NCBI GenBank assembly: GCA_903822185.1
Contig: CAIJOA010000045.1
Location: 22,083 to 86,082 of the forward strand
Length of the DNA: 64,000 nt
Source of the DNA: an uncultured Rhodospirillales bacterium
GTDB lineage: Bacteria; Pseudomonadota; Alphaproteobacteria; ATCC43930; CGMCC-115725
Direction: 5' to 3'
Shown here: piece by piece, positions 7,155 to 15,150 of the stretch
Numbering within the stretch: the stretch's first letter is position 1
Layout: the number at the start of each line of letters is the position of its first letter
Notes under the pieces: generated by a model
Seen by the model: the letters and a program-made list of their open reading frames with translations, nothing else
Told to the model about the DNA's origin: nothing
Databases searched by the model: none
Position numbers and translations under genes: made by a program

Positions 7155-8708
7155 TCAAGCCGGGCGGCGGCGCGACGTGAGCTTTTCCTTGATCTCGCGC
7201 CATTGCACCGCGCCGAAGAGGATCGCCAGGGCGAAAAACGCCGCCGAGGCGATGCCGATCACCGCGGCCAGCGTTGCCGTCCGGACCAGGAATTCGCCGG
7301 CGAAAAGCGGCGCGCTCCACCGATCCATGGCCCAGAGCAACAAACCCATTCCCGCCGACGCCGCGACGATGCGCGGCACAACCCGGCGCGAGCGCGCATC
7401 GAGGGTGAAATGACCGCGTCGGTGTAGCAGCACCATCAGCGTCAGGGCATTGACCCAGCCGGCGATCGTCGTCGCGCAGGCAATGCCGACATGGGCGAAC
7501 GGCAGCACGAGGCCAAGCAGCACGGTGAGGATGAGGTTGGTCGCCATCGCGGCGAAGGCAACCTTTACCGGCGTCGCCGTGTCGTGACGAGCGAAGAAGC
7601 CGGGCGTCATGATCTTGATCAGTACGAAAGCCGGCAAACCGGCAGCATAAGCCGCGAGCGCCGCAGCGGTCGCCTGAGCCTCAGTCGCGCCGAAGGCGCC
7701 GCGCTGAAACAGCACGCTCATGATCGGCCAGGCGGTGAAGCCAAGCCCGACCGCCGAAGGCAAGGTCAGGAACAGTGCCAGTTCGAGGCCGCGATTCTGG
7801 GTGTGAACCGCCCCGGCATTGTCGCCAAGCCTGACCTGACGCGACAGTGAGGGCAGGATCGCCGTCCCGACCGCGATACCGACCACCGCCAACGGCAGTT
7901 GGTTCAGCCGGTCTGCGTAATAAAGATAGGACACCGCGCCGGTCGGCAGCAGCGACGCCACCGCCGTCGAAACGACGAGATTGAGCTGCGTCACCCCTGC
8001 CCCGAAGACGCCGGGCAGCATCAGCCGCAACATCCGCCGCACCTCGGGCGTCAAACGCGGCCAGGGCAGCGACAGGCTGAGCCCTGCCTGATGGCAGGAC
8101 ACCATTAGCCACAGGAACTGAGCGAAGCCCGAGAGGGTCAGCGCCCAGGCCAGCGCCTCGCCGCTCAACGGATGAATCAGCACCAGCGCGCCGATGAGAA
8201 AGATATTCAGCAGCATCGGCGTTGCCGCCGTCGCAGCGAAGCGTTCGACCGAATTGAGAATCCCGCCTTGCAATGCGGTCAGCGAGATGAACAGCAGATA
8301 AGGAAAGGTGATCCGAGTCAGCCCGACCGTCAGCCAGAACTTGTCGCCGTCCGCGCGGAAGCCCGGCGCGATGATATCGAGCAAGGTCGGGGTGAAGATT
8401 TCACCCAGCAGCACGAAGACGAACAACGCGGTCAGCAGCACCGACATCGAATCTTCGGCAAAGCGCTTGGCGACCGGCTTGCCGTCCTGCGCGATCGTCC
8501 CGGCGAAGAGCGGCACGAACGCCGCCGAGAACGCGCCCTCGGCAAAGAGGCTGCGGAATAGGTTGGGGAGCCGCTGCGCCACAAAAAATGCGTCGGCCAC
8601 CGGCCCCGCCCCCAGAAACGCCGCGGTTAGAATATCGCGGATGAATCCGAGGACACGGCTCGCCATGGTGTAGCCGCCGACGGTCGCCACGGATCGTAAA
8701 AGAGCCAT
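7155..8708 (-). CDS. murJ: Lipid II flippase MurJ
   Basis: 517 residues with about 14 hydrophobic segments, in the MOP superfamily. The N-terminus contains GGYTMASRVLGFIRDILTA and GPVADAFFVAQRLPNLFRSLFAEG, the MurJ/MviN signature. The family flips the peptidoglycan precursor lipid II across the inner membrane. It starts at ATG 8708. It heads the minus-strand murJ-trpS pair, and its upstream gap holds a 23-bp-arm inverted repeat. Confidence 0.96.
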   Translation of the reverse strand: MALLRSVATVGGYTMASRVLGFIRDILTAAFLGAGPVADAFFVAQRLPNLFRSLFAEGAFSAAFVPLFAGTIAQDGKPVAKRFAEDSMSVLLTALFVFVLLGEIFTPTLLDIIAPGFRADGDKFWLTVGLTRITFPYLLFISLTALQGGILNSVERFAATAATPMLLNIFLIGALVLIHPLSGEALAWALTLSGFAQFLWLMVSCHQAGLSLSLPWPRLTPEVRRMLRLMLPGVFGAGVTQLNLVVSTAVASLLPTGAVSYLYYADRLNQLPLAVVGIAVGTAILPSLSRQVRLGDNAGAVHTQNRGLELALFLTLPSAVGLGFTAWPIMSVLFQRGAFGATEAQATAAALAAYAAGLPAFVLIKIMTPGFFARHDTATPVKVAFAAMATNLILTVLLGLVLPFAHVGIACATTIAGWVNALTLMVLLHRRGHFTLDARSRRVVPRIVAASAGMGLLLWAMDRWSAPLFAGEFLVRTATLAAVIGIASAAFFALAILFGAVQWREIKEKLTSRRRPA

Positions 8709-8774
8709 GGGTCGGGTTTAAAGGAAGGCGGCGAGCCTGGGAAGGGAAAGCGCGACGGCATAAACGTCACGAGT

Positions 8775-8863
8775 CCTTCGACAGGCTCAGGGTGAGGGAA
8801 AATTTCGCGCGGCCTTTGCCAAAGCAGCGCATCGCTCTCTCCTCATCCTGAGCCTGTCGAAGG
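8775..8863. repeat. Dispersed inverted repeat, 23-bp arms
   Basis: The left arm at 8775-8797 begins CCTTCGACAGGCTCAG. The right arm at 8841-8863 is its reverse complement with one mismatch. It lies in the 256-bp gap between divergent murJ and the spermidine-synthase-like gene. The unit resembles dispersed extragenic repeats seen in many proteobacteria. No gene or RNA was seen in the gap. Confidence 0.8.
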
Positions 8864-8964
8864 GCTCCGGTTGCTCATGCAATCAATCGTCGCCCGCGCC
8901 AAAACGTGAACTTCCTGCAACTTGACGTAAGAAGCCTCACGGTCCAGTTTCGGGCCCACATATC

Positions 8965-9933
8965 ATGTATAAATTCACGCGATCTGCCCTTTGGGGCGCG
9001 GCCTTCCTCGCAACATCGTTCGGTCTTTGGTCCGAGGCGCACGCCCAGGCACAGGGGCCGCGCTCGCTCGTCGAGTCGAAGGAGTCCCTCTACAACAATA
9101 TCTACGTCTATAAGCAGGGCAGCTATTACGACATGACCTTCGGTTACAACCGAAGGCTCTATACCGAGAGCAGCTACAACACGCTCGACGATCGCGAATT
9201 GCCGATGTTCTACACCCGGTTCATGACGACGAGCCTGATCTACGCCAAGAATGTAACCTCGGTTCTCGAGATCGGTTTCGGCGGCGGGCGCACGAGTTGG
9301 TATCTGCATCGCTTTCTGCCCGACATGTCGGTCACGTCGGTCGAGCTCGATCCCGGCGTCGAGGCGATGGCGCGGAAATATTTCGGTATCCGCGACGAAC
9401 CGAATTTCAAGATCGCCAATAGCGACGGCCGTCTTTATCTGCAAAAGTCCAAAGACAAATACGACATCATCCTGATCGACGCCTATCGCGGCCCGTTCGT
9501 GCCATTCCATTTGCTGACCAAGGAATTCTATCAGCTGGTCAAAGAGCATCTGAACGAAGGCGGCGTGGTCGCACAGAATGTCGAGCCTTCAACCATGCTG
9601 TTCGACAGCGCGGTGAAGACGATTCATTCCGTCTTTCCGCAGGAAGATTTCTATCTCGCCGAAGGCAATGTCGTGACCATCGCCTATGACGGCCCGCCGC
9701 GGTCGCCTGATGAATTGAACAAGAGCGCCGAAGACCGCACGGCGCAATTCAAGCTGCGCTATCCCCTCGCCGGCATGCTGAGTCAGCGGCGGCGTCTGCC
9801 GCCCGATATCAGCGGCGGCACGATCGATCCCAGCGCCAAGGTGCTGACGGATGATTTCGCGCCGGTCGAAACCTTGAAAGCGGTCGAGAATCACAATCGC
9901 AAATGGCCGGATCAGGAACCGAATACTCACTAA
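8965..9933 (+). CDS. Spermidine-synthase-like protein with signal peptide
   Basis: 322 residues. The N-terminus is a probable signal peptide (SALWGAAFLATSFGLW followed by the AxA-type site EAHAQA). The body is a Rossmann methyltransferase-like fold of the polyamine aminopropyltransferase family: VLEIGFGGGRTSW, VTSVELDPGVEAMA, ANSDGRLYLQ and DIILIDAYRGPFVPFHLLT. The DxxD(P) catalytic motif of SpeE is replaced by DAYRG, so true spermidine synthesis is doubtful. The next gene encodes the matching membrane domain; in related proteins both parts form one chain. Periplasmic location and substrate are inference. Confidence 0.78.
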   Translation: MYKFTRSALWGAAFLATSFGLWSEAHAQAQGPRSLVESKESLYNNIYVYKQGSYYDMTFGYNRRLYTESSYNTLDDRELPMFYTRFMTTSLIYAKNVTSVLEIGFGGGRTSWYLHRFLPDMSVTSVELDPGVEAMARKYFGIRDEPNFKIANSDGRLYLQKSKDKYDIILIDAYRGPFVPFHLLTKEFYQLVKEHLNEGGVVAQNVEPSTMLFDSAVKTIHSVFPQEDFYLAEGNVVTIAYDGPPRSPDELNKSAEDRTAQFKLRYPLAGMLSQRRRLPPDISGGTIDPSAKVLTDDFAPVETLKAVENHNRKWPDQEPNTH

Positions 9934-10535
9934 GCGGCGGCGCGGCGCAAGCGACGGTCCTCGGGAACGCCTTCTTCGTCGGCAGCGTGCTGATGGGCTT
10001 CGAGATGCTCGGCAGCCGCTATCTCTTTCCCTATTTCGGCGGCGGCATCGGCACCTGGGCGGGTCTTATCTCGACCGTGCTGGCGGCGCTGACCATCGGT
10101 TATTTCATCGGCGGCGCGATCGTCGATCGCCATCCGAGCCCGCGCGTCATCGCGGTGTCAAGCGCCGTAGCTGCCGCGTATCTGGCGCTGGTGCCGGTTT
10201 CGGCCGATCCGGTGATGGAAATCATCCTCAATCGTATCGGTGACGGGCCTGCCGGGATTTTGATAGCATCGTCGATCCTGCTGCTGTTGCCGCTGTCGGT
10301 CCTCGGCACCTTCTCGCCGGTTGCTGTGCGCCTGCTGCTGCGCTCGACCGCGGAGACGGGCCGTATCGCCGGTCTCGTTTATGGCATCTCCACCATCGGC
10401 AATATCTTCGGCACGCTGTTCACGACCTTCTGGCTGATCCCGACCCTCGGATCGCGCAACATCACCTATATCTATGCCGGTGTGCTGGCGCTGTCGGCGC
10501 TGAGCATGTTCATCCTCGGCCGCGCGCGCCGATGA
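9903..10535 (+). CDS. Membrane domain of spermidine-synthase-like protein
   Basis: 210 residues, six or so hydrophobic segments. Sequence features such as MGFEMLGSRYLFPYFGGGIGTWAG-like glycine-rich helices and SPVAVRLLL match the MFS-like N-terminal half of fused MFS/spermidine synthases. It begins inside the upstream catalytic gene (31-base overlap), so the two are translationally coupled. In the fused family the membrane part comes first; here the order is reversed and the chain is split. Its stop overlaps the start of the next gene (ATGA). Confidence 0.75.
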   Translation: MAGSGTEYSLSGGAAQATVLGNAFFVGSVLMGFEMLGSRYLFPYFGGGIGTWAGLISTVLAALTIGYFIGGAIVDRHPSPRVIAVSSAVAAAYLALVPVSADPVMEIILNRIGDGPAGILIASSILLLLPLSVLGTFSPVAVRLLLRSTAETGRIAGLVYGISTIGNIFGTLFTTFWLIPTLGSRNITYIYAGVLALSALSMFILGRARR

Positions 10536-11458
10536 TGCGCTCGGCCTTTCTCATCGCCGGTCTGTTGTTCGCGGGATCGGCAGTGGCGCAAACGCCATCC
10601 GCCGACGTGACGCTGTGGCAAGGCAACCGCGCTCTCGGCGATGTCGCCAAGCAAGTAGCGTTCGGCGCACGCGCGCCGGACACACCGGGCCACCAGAAGA
10701 CGATTGATCTGATCACCGCCGAGTTTCGCCGGCTTGGCATTGCCGTTCAGGAACAACAGTGGAATTCGACCGTCGCCGGTCAAAACCATACGCTGACCAA
10801 TCTGGTCGGCCGGCTTTACCCGAAGAACCCCAAGCGGATTTTGCTCGGCACCCATTACGACAGCATCATCCGCGCCTATCGCGACAAGGATCATCCCGAT
10901 GCGGTGATGCCGGGCGCGAATAATTCCGCGTCCGGCGTGGCGCTGCTGCTGGAAACCGCACGCGCCCTGCACGACGCCAAAGCGCCGCCGCCGGTCGGGA
11001 TCGATTTCGTTTTCTTCGATGGCGAGGAAGGGCCCTTGGCGCTGGGTGCGGGCGATCCGCATTGGCAGCCGCTGGGCTCGCCCTATTTCGTCCAGAACAT
11101 CGCGACCTTCTATCCCGACACCAAGCCGAGTCAGGCCGTGATTTTCGACATGGTCTGCGGCAGCGCGCAAAAGCTGCAGCAAGAGCAAGCATCGCTGCTC
11201 TATGCCGCCGACCAGGTGACGAAATTCTGGAACATCGGCCGCACCTTCGCGCCGGCCTTTTACAGCAACACCCTGACCACCGCCCCGATCTATGACGACC
11301 AGTTGGCGCTGGGCGAGATCAAGATCCCGGCTTTCCTGGTGATCGGCTTCGATTACGAGCCCTGGTTCAACACGACCCAGGATACGCCGGACAAATGTTC
11401 GGAAGCCGCAATCAACGCTGTCGGGCGCACGCTCTTCCGTTATATTTATCTGCCTTAA
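10532..11458 (+). CDS. Glutaminyl-cyclase-like M28 family protein, metal ligands altered
   Basis: 308 residues with signal peptide (AFLIAGLLFAGSAVAQ). It follows the M28/glutaminyl cyclotransferase layout: ILLGTHYDS, ASGVALLLETARAL, VFFDGEEGPL, VIFDMVCGS. Two expected zinc ligands differ. The Asp of GA(N/D)D-ASG is Asn (GANNSASG), and the C-terminal His of W-x-H-T is Asn (PWFNTTQDT). The first His and the Glu pair remain. It may bind metal weakly, use another ion or be a non-catalytic relative. It overlaps the previous gene by four bases and so shares an operon with the spermidine-synthase-like pair. Confidence 0.8.
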   Translation: MMRSAFLIAGLLFAGSAVAQTPSADVTLWQGNRALGDVAKQVAFGARAPDTPGHQKTIDLITAEFRRLGIAVQEQQWNSTVAGQNHTLTNLVGRLYPKNPKRILLGTHYDSIIRAYRDKDHPDAVMPGANNSASGVALLLETARALHDAKAPPPVGIDFVFFDGEEGPLALGAGDPHWQPLGSPYFVQNIATFYPDTKPSQAVIFDMVCGSAQKLQQEQASLLYAADQVTKFWNIGRTFAPAFYSNTLTTAPIYDDQLALGEIKIPAFLVIGFDYEPWFNTTQDTPDKCSEAAINAVGRTLFRYIYLP

Positions 11459-11473
11459 CACCCCAAGGTTCAC

Positions 11474-12280
11474 ATGGCAGAGATTCGCATCGGAATATCG
11501 GGCTGCGGCGGGCGCATGGGGCGCATGCTGATTGCCGAAGTCACCGCAACGCCGGGCTGCGTGCTGTCGGGTGGCGTCGATGCGCCGAACAGTCCGAACA
11601 TCGGTAAGGATATCGGCGAGCTGGCCGGCATCGGCGCGAACGGCCTAATCGCCTCGACCGATTTCGCCGCGCTGCTGGACGCGAGCGACACCGTGATCGA
11701 TTTCTCGACTCCCGAGGCGAGCCTTGCCCATGCCGCGCTGGCGGCGAAGACCGGCAAAGCGCTGGTCATCGGCACAACCGGTTTCGATGCTGCAGCGGAT
11801 GCCGCGTTGCGCGCCGCGGGCAAAAGCGCGCCGATCCTTTGGGCGCCGAACATGAGCTTGGGCGTCAATCTGTTATTGAGCCTTGTCGAGCAGACGGCGC
11901 AACGGCTCGGCGATGATTACGACATCGAGATTCTGGAAATGCATCACCGTCACAAGGTCGATGCCCCGTCAGGCACCGCGCTTGCCTTGGGCAAAGCCGC
12001 CGCCGCCGGCCGCAAGGTCGATCTCGCGGCGAAGAGCCAACGCGTGCGTGATGGAATCACCGGTGCGCGCAAAGCCGGCGATATCGGCTTCGCGACATTG
12101 CGCGGCGGCGACAATGTCGGCGAGCATCACGTATTGTTTTCCGCCGACGGCGAGCAGATCGAAATCGCGCATAAGGCATCGAGCCGCCGCGTCTTCGCGC
12201 GCGGCGCCGTCGCAGCGGCGCAGTTCCTCGCCGGCAAGCCGGCCGGGTTTTACGGCATGAAAGACGTGCTGGGGCTTTAA
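11474..12280 (+). CDS. dapB: 4-hydroxy-tetrahydrodipicolinate reductase
   Basis: 268 residues. The N-terminal NAD(P)-binding motif IGISGCGGRMGRML, TTGFDAAADAALR, APNMSLGVNLL, and the catalytic segment EMHHRHKVDAPSGTAL (His-His-Arg-His-Lys) are all present. It is the second step of the diaminopimelate/lysine branch and feeds peptidoglycan and lysine synthesis. It starts 15 bases after the glutaminyl-cyclase-like gene, with AAGG five bases before ATG. Downstream lies a long inverted repeat. Confidence 0.97.
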   Translation: MAEIRIGISGCGGRMGRMLIAEVTATPGCVLSGGVDAPNSPNIGKDIGELAGIGANGLIASTDFAALLDASDTVIDFSTPEASLAHAALAAKTGKALVIGTTGFDAAADAALRAAGKSAPILWAPNMSLGVNLLLSLVEQTAQRLGDDYDIEILEMHHRHKVDAPSGTALALGKAAAAGRKVDLAAKSQRVRDGITGARKAGDIGFATLRGGDNVGEHHVLFSADGEQIEIAHKASSRRVFARGAVAAAQFLAGKPAGFYGMKDVLGL

Positions 12281-12300
12281 TTTCCTATGGAGCCGACGCC

Positions 12301-12399
12301 GTGCGTCCCTCGACTTCGCTCGGGACGCGGTAGAGGGTGCGTTGCATTTAACGGGCGCGGTACGATGTTCCTCGTCCCGAGCGCCGTCGAGGGACGCAC
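12301..12399. repeat. Long inverted repeat between dapB and nth
   Basis: Arms GTGCGTCCCTCGAC (12301-12314) and its exact reverse complement (12386-12399) are extended by CGCTCGGGACG (12317-12327) and its complement (12373-12383). It fills the gap between the convergent dapB and nth genes and could fold to block readthrough from both sides. It appears to belong to the same class of dispersed palindromes as the others in this window, though its sequence is different. Confidence 0.8.
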
Positions 12400-12414
12400 A
12401 ATGGAAATACAGTC

Positions 12415-13062
12415 CTACTCGGCTTCGGCGAGTGTGGTCTTACCCTTAAAGCCGCACTGCTTGATCACCACGCACTCATAACATTTCGGTTTCCGCGCGA
12501 CGCAGATATAGCGGCCGTGCAGGATCAGCCAGTGATGCGCGTGCTGCATATATTCTTTCGGCACGACCTTCAGTAGCTTGTCCTCGACAGCGCGGGGCGT
12601 CTTTCCCGGCGCAAGGCCGGTGCGATTGCCGATGCGGAAGATATGCGTATCGACCGCGATGGTCGGTTCGCCGAACGCGACATTGAGCACGACATTCGCC
12701 GTCTTGCGGCCGACGCCTGGCAACGCCTCGAGCGCGTCACGATCATGGGGCACTTCGCCGCCGTGCTTGTCGATCAGGATTTGACTGAGGGCGATGACGT
12801 TCTTCGCCTTGGTATTGAAGAGCCCGATCGTCTTGATGAAGCCTTTCAGCTTGGTTTCGCCCAGCGCGACCATCTTTTGCGGCGTATCGACGGTCTTGAA
12901 CAAAGGCTCGGTCGCCTTGTTCACCGAAATATCTGTCGCTTGCGCCGACAGCGTCACCGCCACCAAAAGCGTATAGGGATTTTTATAGTCGAGTTCGGTC
13001 TTCGGGTCCGACCGGTCACGGGCGAGAAGATGGAAGAATTCTTTGACGTCGGCGGGTTTCAT
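12415..13062 (-). CDS. nth: Endonuclease III
   Basis: 215 residues, normal length. The helix-hairpin-helix LPGVGRKTANVVLN carries the catalytic Lys, VDTHIFRIGNR the catalytic Asp, and the C-terminal [4Fe-4S] loop is complete with spacing C-x6-C-x2-C-x5-C (CVARKPKCYECVVIKQC). It removes oxidised pyrimidines and nicks abasic sites in base-excision repair. Single gene on the minus strand; start ATG at 13062. Confidence 0.97.
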   Translation of the reverse strand: MKPADVKEFFHLLARDRSDPKTELDYKNPYTLLVAVTLSAQATDISVNKATEPLFKTVDTPQKMVALGETKLKGFIKTIGLFNTKAKNVIALSQILIDKHGGEVPHDRDALEALPGVGRKTANVVLNVAFGEPTIAVDTHIFRIGNRTGLAPGKTPRAVEDKLLKVVPKEYMQHAHHWLILHGRYICVARKPKCYECVVIKQCGFKGKTTLAEAE

Positions 13063-13118
13063 GACGCCGTCATCCTAGAGAGCGTTCGGGCAGCGCGCCA
13101 CTTACGACCGAGCAAAGA

Positions 13119-13152
13119 AAAAAGCCGGCCCTGCGAACAGGACCGGCTTTCT
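13119..13152 (-). terminator. Rho-independent terminator of the small secreted gene
   Basis: On the minus strand a GC-rich stem (AAGCCGGTCCTG / CAGGGCCGGCTT, one mismatch, with a TTCG loop) is followed by a run of T. It lies seven bases after the stop of the gene at 13159-13416. Complementary A and T runs on both sides could let it work in both directions. Confidence 0.8.
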
Positions 13153-13158
13153 TTGGAT

Positions 13159-13416
13159 TTAGCGGCGACCACCCAGTGGGATCACGATATTGAGGCCGGG
13201 CGCGCCATAGACGACGGGCGGCGGCGGCGGCGGCGCGTAATAGACCGGCGGCGGCGGCGCATAGACATAACCGGGGTGGTAATAATGCGGCCGGTAATGG
13301 CGATGGTACTCACGATCGCGCCATTCCTGAGCAGAGGCCGGCGACGGGGCTACCGCGCCGATGGCGGCCAGGGCGGCAAGAACGCCCAACGCAGCTTTAG
13401 CATAGCTCTTCATCAC
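13159..13416 (-). CDS. Small secreted Pro/Tyr-rich protein, function unknown
   Basis: 85 residues. Signal peptide (AALGVLAALAAIGAVAPSPASA), then a His/Tyr/Arg segment (WRDREYHRHYRPHYYHPGY) and a Pro-rich part with YAPPPPVYYAPPPPPP, ending VYGAPGLNIVIPLGGRR. I do not recognise a named family; small envelope proteins of this composition are common in alphaproteobacteria. It lies nine bases downstream of the LTxxQ-motif gene and has its own terminator, so the two probably form one transcript. Confidence 0.7.
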   Translation of the reverse strand: MMKSYAKAALGVLAALAAIGAVAPSPASAQEWRDREYHRHYRPHYYHPGYVYAPPPPVYYAPPPPPPVVYGAPGLNIVIPLGGRR

Positions 13417-13424
13417 TATTCTCC

Positions 13425-13991
13425 TTAGCTCTTGGTCGGGGTCGCGGGCTGGCTCGGCGAGGTCGTCGCTTTGACGCGGCGATTGACGCGTTGGTTGAAG
13501 ACCGTATCGGCCGTCTTCTTCTGCTCAACCGACATCGAGTCGTAGAGCTTCTGGAAGGCGGGAACGAGTTTCTTCAGACCATCGGTATGGGCGTCGCTGA
13601 TCTCTTCATAGGTCTTGAGATTATCGACAGCGGTCATGGTCTTCGCGGCGGCGCGGCGCTTGCGGCCGAGTTCGGCCATCGCCTTACCGTTGTCGCGCAT
13701 GACCTGGGCCATCGCGTTGAACTGATCTTCTTGAGCCGCCGTTATCTTCAGATCCTCGTGAAGGCTTTTGATGCGTCCTTCGATCCCGGCGCCAGGCGCG
13801 CGGGGCGTACGGGCCTTCTTGGCCTTGGGGGCTTTTGCGGCCGGTGTTGCGGTGGTGGCGGGCGCGGATACAGCCGGGGCCAAGCCGGTCGAGCCGTTGC
13901 TCTGCGCAACCGAGGGAGGAGCCCAGCCGGTCAAACCAACGCCGAGAGCGGCGACAGCGGCGAGGGTGAGGAAAGTACGTGATTGTGTCAT
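13425..13991 (-). CDS. Spy/CpxP-like LTxxQ-motif periplasmic protein
   Basis: 188 residues. Signal peptide (LAAVAALGVGLTGWAPPSVAQS), an Ala/Lys/Pro-rich linker with KAPKAKKARTPRAPG, then a helical domain with two LTxxQ-like repeats (LKITAAQEDQF and MSVEQKKTADTVF) spaced about 70 residues apart. Spy and CpxP of this type are ATP-independent periplasmic chaperones or stress sensors. The domain assignment rests on these repeats and the predicted helical content. Confidence 0.75.
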   Translation of the reverse strand: MTQSRTFLTLAAVAALGVGLTGWAPPSVAQSNGSTGLAPAVSAPATTATPAAKAPKAKKARTPRAPGAGIEGRIKSLHEDLKITAAQEDQFNAMAQVMRDNGKAMAELGRKRRAAAKTMTAVDNLKTYEEISDAHTDGLKKLVPAFQKLYDSMSVEQKKTADTVFNQRVNRRVKATTSPSQPATPTKS

Positions 13992-14185
13992 GGGATGCCT
14001 GCCTTTGAATGGGTGGTCGTTTCAAACGGGACGCTAAACGGAACGCATGGCGAAAATGAGTCATCGGTTGGGCATCTGCGCCACCTTCGTTCGAACCGCT
14101 TTCACCAAAACAACGGCGGACGAGACCGAGATATCCGTGACAAATATTTAATGATACGGTACCGGATCGTTTCGTTGTTTTCTTG

Positions 14186-14199
14186 CCTATAGCTATAGG
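14186..14199. promoter_or_regulatory. Perfect 14-bp palindrome, candidate TetR operator
   Basis: CCTATAGCTATAGG reads the same on both strands and lies 47 bases upstream of the lipoprotein ATG, in a promoter-like AT-rich stretch. The lipoprotein and tetR genes overlap, so a TetR dimer binding here would control its own transcript. The link is inferred from position and symmetry. Confidence 0.5.
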
Positions 14200-14246
14200 A
14201 AGTCGGCTTTTTGGCCGGCATGTCAGGCCCAGGCCAGGAGATCGTC

Positions 14247-14402
14247 ATGACCACCCAGAGCACCACGCCTCGTTCGAAACCCCGCCGGATCGCCGCGGTT
14301 GCGGCCGCTCTGGCTCTCGCTGCGGTTCTGTCCGGCTGCGTTGTCTATCCCGTCGGCGGCTATGGCGGCGGCTACCATCATCATTACTGGCAACGCTATT
14401 GA
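14247..14402 (+). CDS. Small lipoprotein, 51 residues
   Basis: The start ATG at 14247 has AGGAG seven bases upstream; the longer reading from 14211 has no ribosome-binding site. The N-terminus is basic (TPRSKPRRIA), followed by a hydrophobic core and lipobox VLSGC, then a short tail rich in Gly, Tyr and His (GGYGGGYHHHYW). The mature part is only about 19 residues. The His-rich tail might bind metal. Its stop overlaps the tetR start by one base (TGATG), so they are coupled. Confidence 0.75.
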   Translation: MTTQSTTPRSKPRRIAAVAAALALAAVLSGCVVYPVGGYGGGYHHHYWQRY

Positions 14403-15037
14403 TGGATGGGGCCACACTCCGGCGCGGCGGCCGCCCGACCCGAGCTGAAGCAGCCCAACTCGGCGACAAAATTCTCGACGCGGCCACGGCTCTTTTCCTG
14501 AGCCGTGGCTTCGGCGCGACGAGCATCGAGGCGATCGCCGCGCGCGCCCGCATATCGAAGCGCACCCTGTATCATCGATTTGACGACAAGCCGGAACTGT
14601 TCCGCGCGGTCATACACCGCATGATGCAGCGGTGGTTGCCGCCATTCGAATCCAGCTTCGATGCTCCTGCTCCGGTCGAAGCGGTACTGCTACGTTCGGC
14701 CGAACATATGTTGTCAGTCGCCTTGTTGCCCGATGCCTTGGCGCTGCGCCGGTTGCTGTTGGCCGAAGCCGAAAGATTCCCCGAACTCGTGCAGATCGTG
14801 GTTCAGCAAGGCGCGGCGCGCGGCATCGATCGCATCGCGTTGCTGCTCGAAGCCGAAACGAAAGCCGGGCGTCTGCGCGTCACCGACAGCCGCTTCGCCG
14901 CGATGCAGTTTCAAGAAATGATTTTGTCGATCCCGTTGCGCCGGGCGATGGGATTCGGCCCGCGCCTCACCACTGAAGAGCTTGCCGATTGGGCACGTAA
15001 CAGTGTCGGCCTCTTTCTCGATGGCTGCCGCGCATAA
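14402..15037 (+). CDS. TetR family transcriptional regulator
   Basis: 211 residues from the ATG at 14402. N-terminal TetR helix-turn-helix: DKILDAATALFLSRGFGATSI, ISKRTLYHRFDDKPELFRAVI. The C-terminal ligand-binding part resembles the AefR-like group (LFLDGCRA tail). It is translationally coupled to the small lipoprotein, and a palindrome at 14186-14199 sits where the common promoter should be. Effector and targets are unknown; autoregulation is likely. Confidence 0.88.
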   Translation: MDGATLRRGGRPTRAEAAQLGDKILDAATALFLSRGFGATSIEAIAARARISKRTLYHRFDDKPELFRAVIHRMMQRWLPPFESSFDAPAPVEAVLLRSAEHMLSVALLPDALALRRLLLAEAERFPELVQIVVQQGAARGIDRIALLLEAETKAGRLRVTDSRFAAMQFQEMILSIPLRRAMGFGPRLTTEELADWARNSVGLFLDGCRA

Positions 15038-15111
15038 GTGTTGCGATTCAAAGACGGAATCTGTTCCGTCGCATGACAAGCGACACTTTGTCGTAACTGT
15101 CGTTTCATTAT

Positions 15112-15148
15112 CTCGGGTTAGCATACGCTAGCTTTCGCTAGACCCGAG
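15112..15148. promoter_or_regulatory. Nested inverted and direct repeats abutting a start codon
   Basis: CTCGGGT (15112-15118) pairs with ACCCGAG (15142-15148). Inside is CTAGC-TTTC-GCTAG, and the hexamer CGCTAG occurs twice exactly ten bases apart (15126-15131 and 15136-15141). The element ends two bases before the ATG at 15151 and replaces a normal ribosome-binding site. It could be an operator, a translational hairpin, or both. Confidence 0.5.
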
Positions 15149-15150
15149 TC

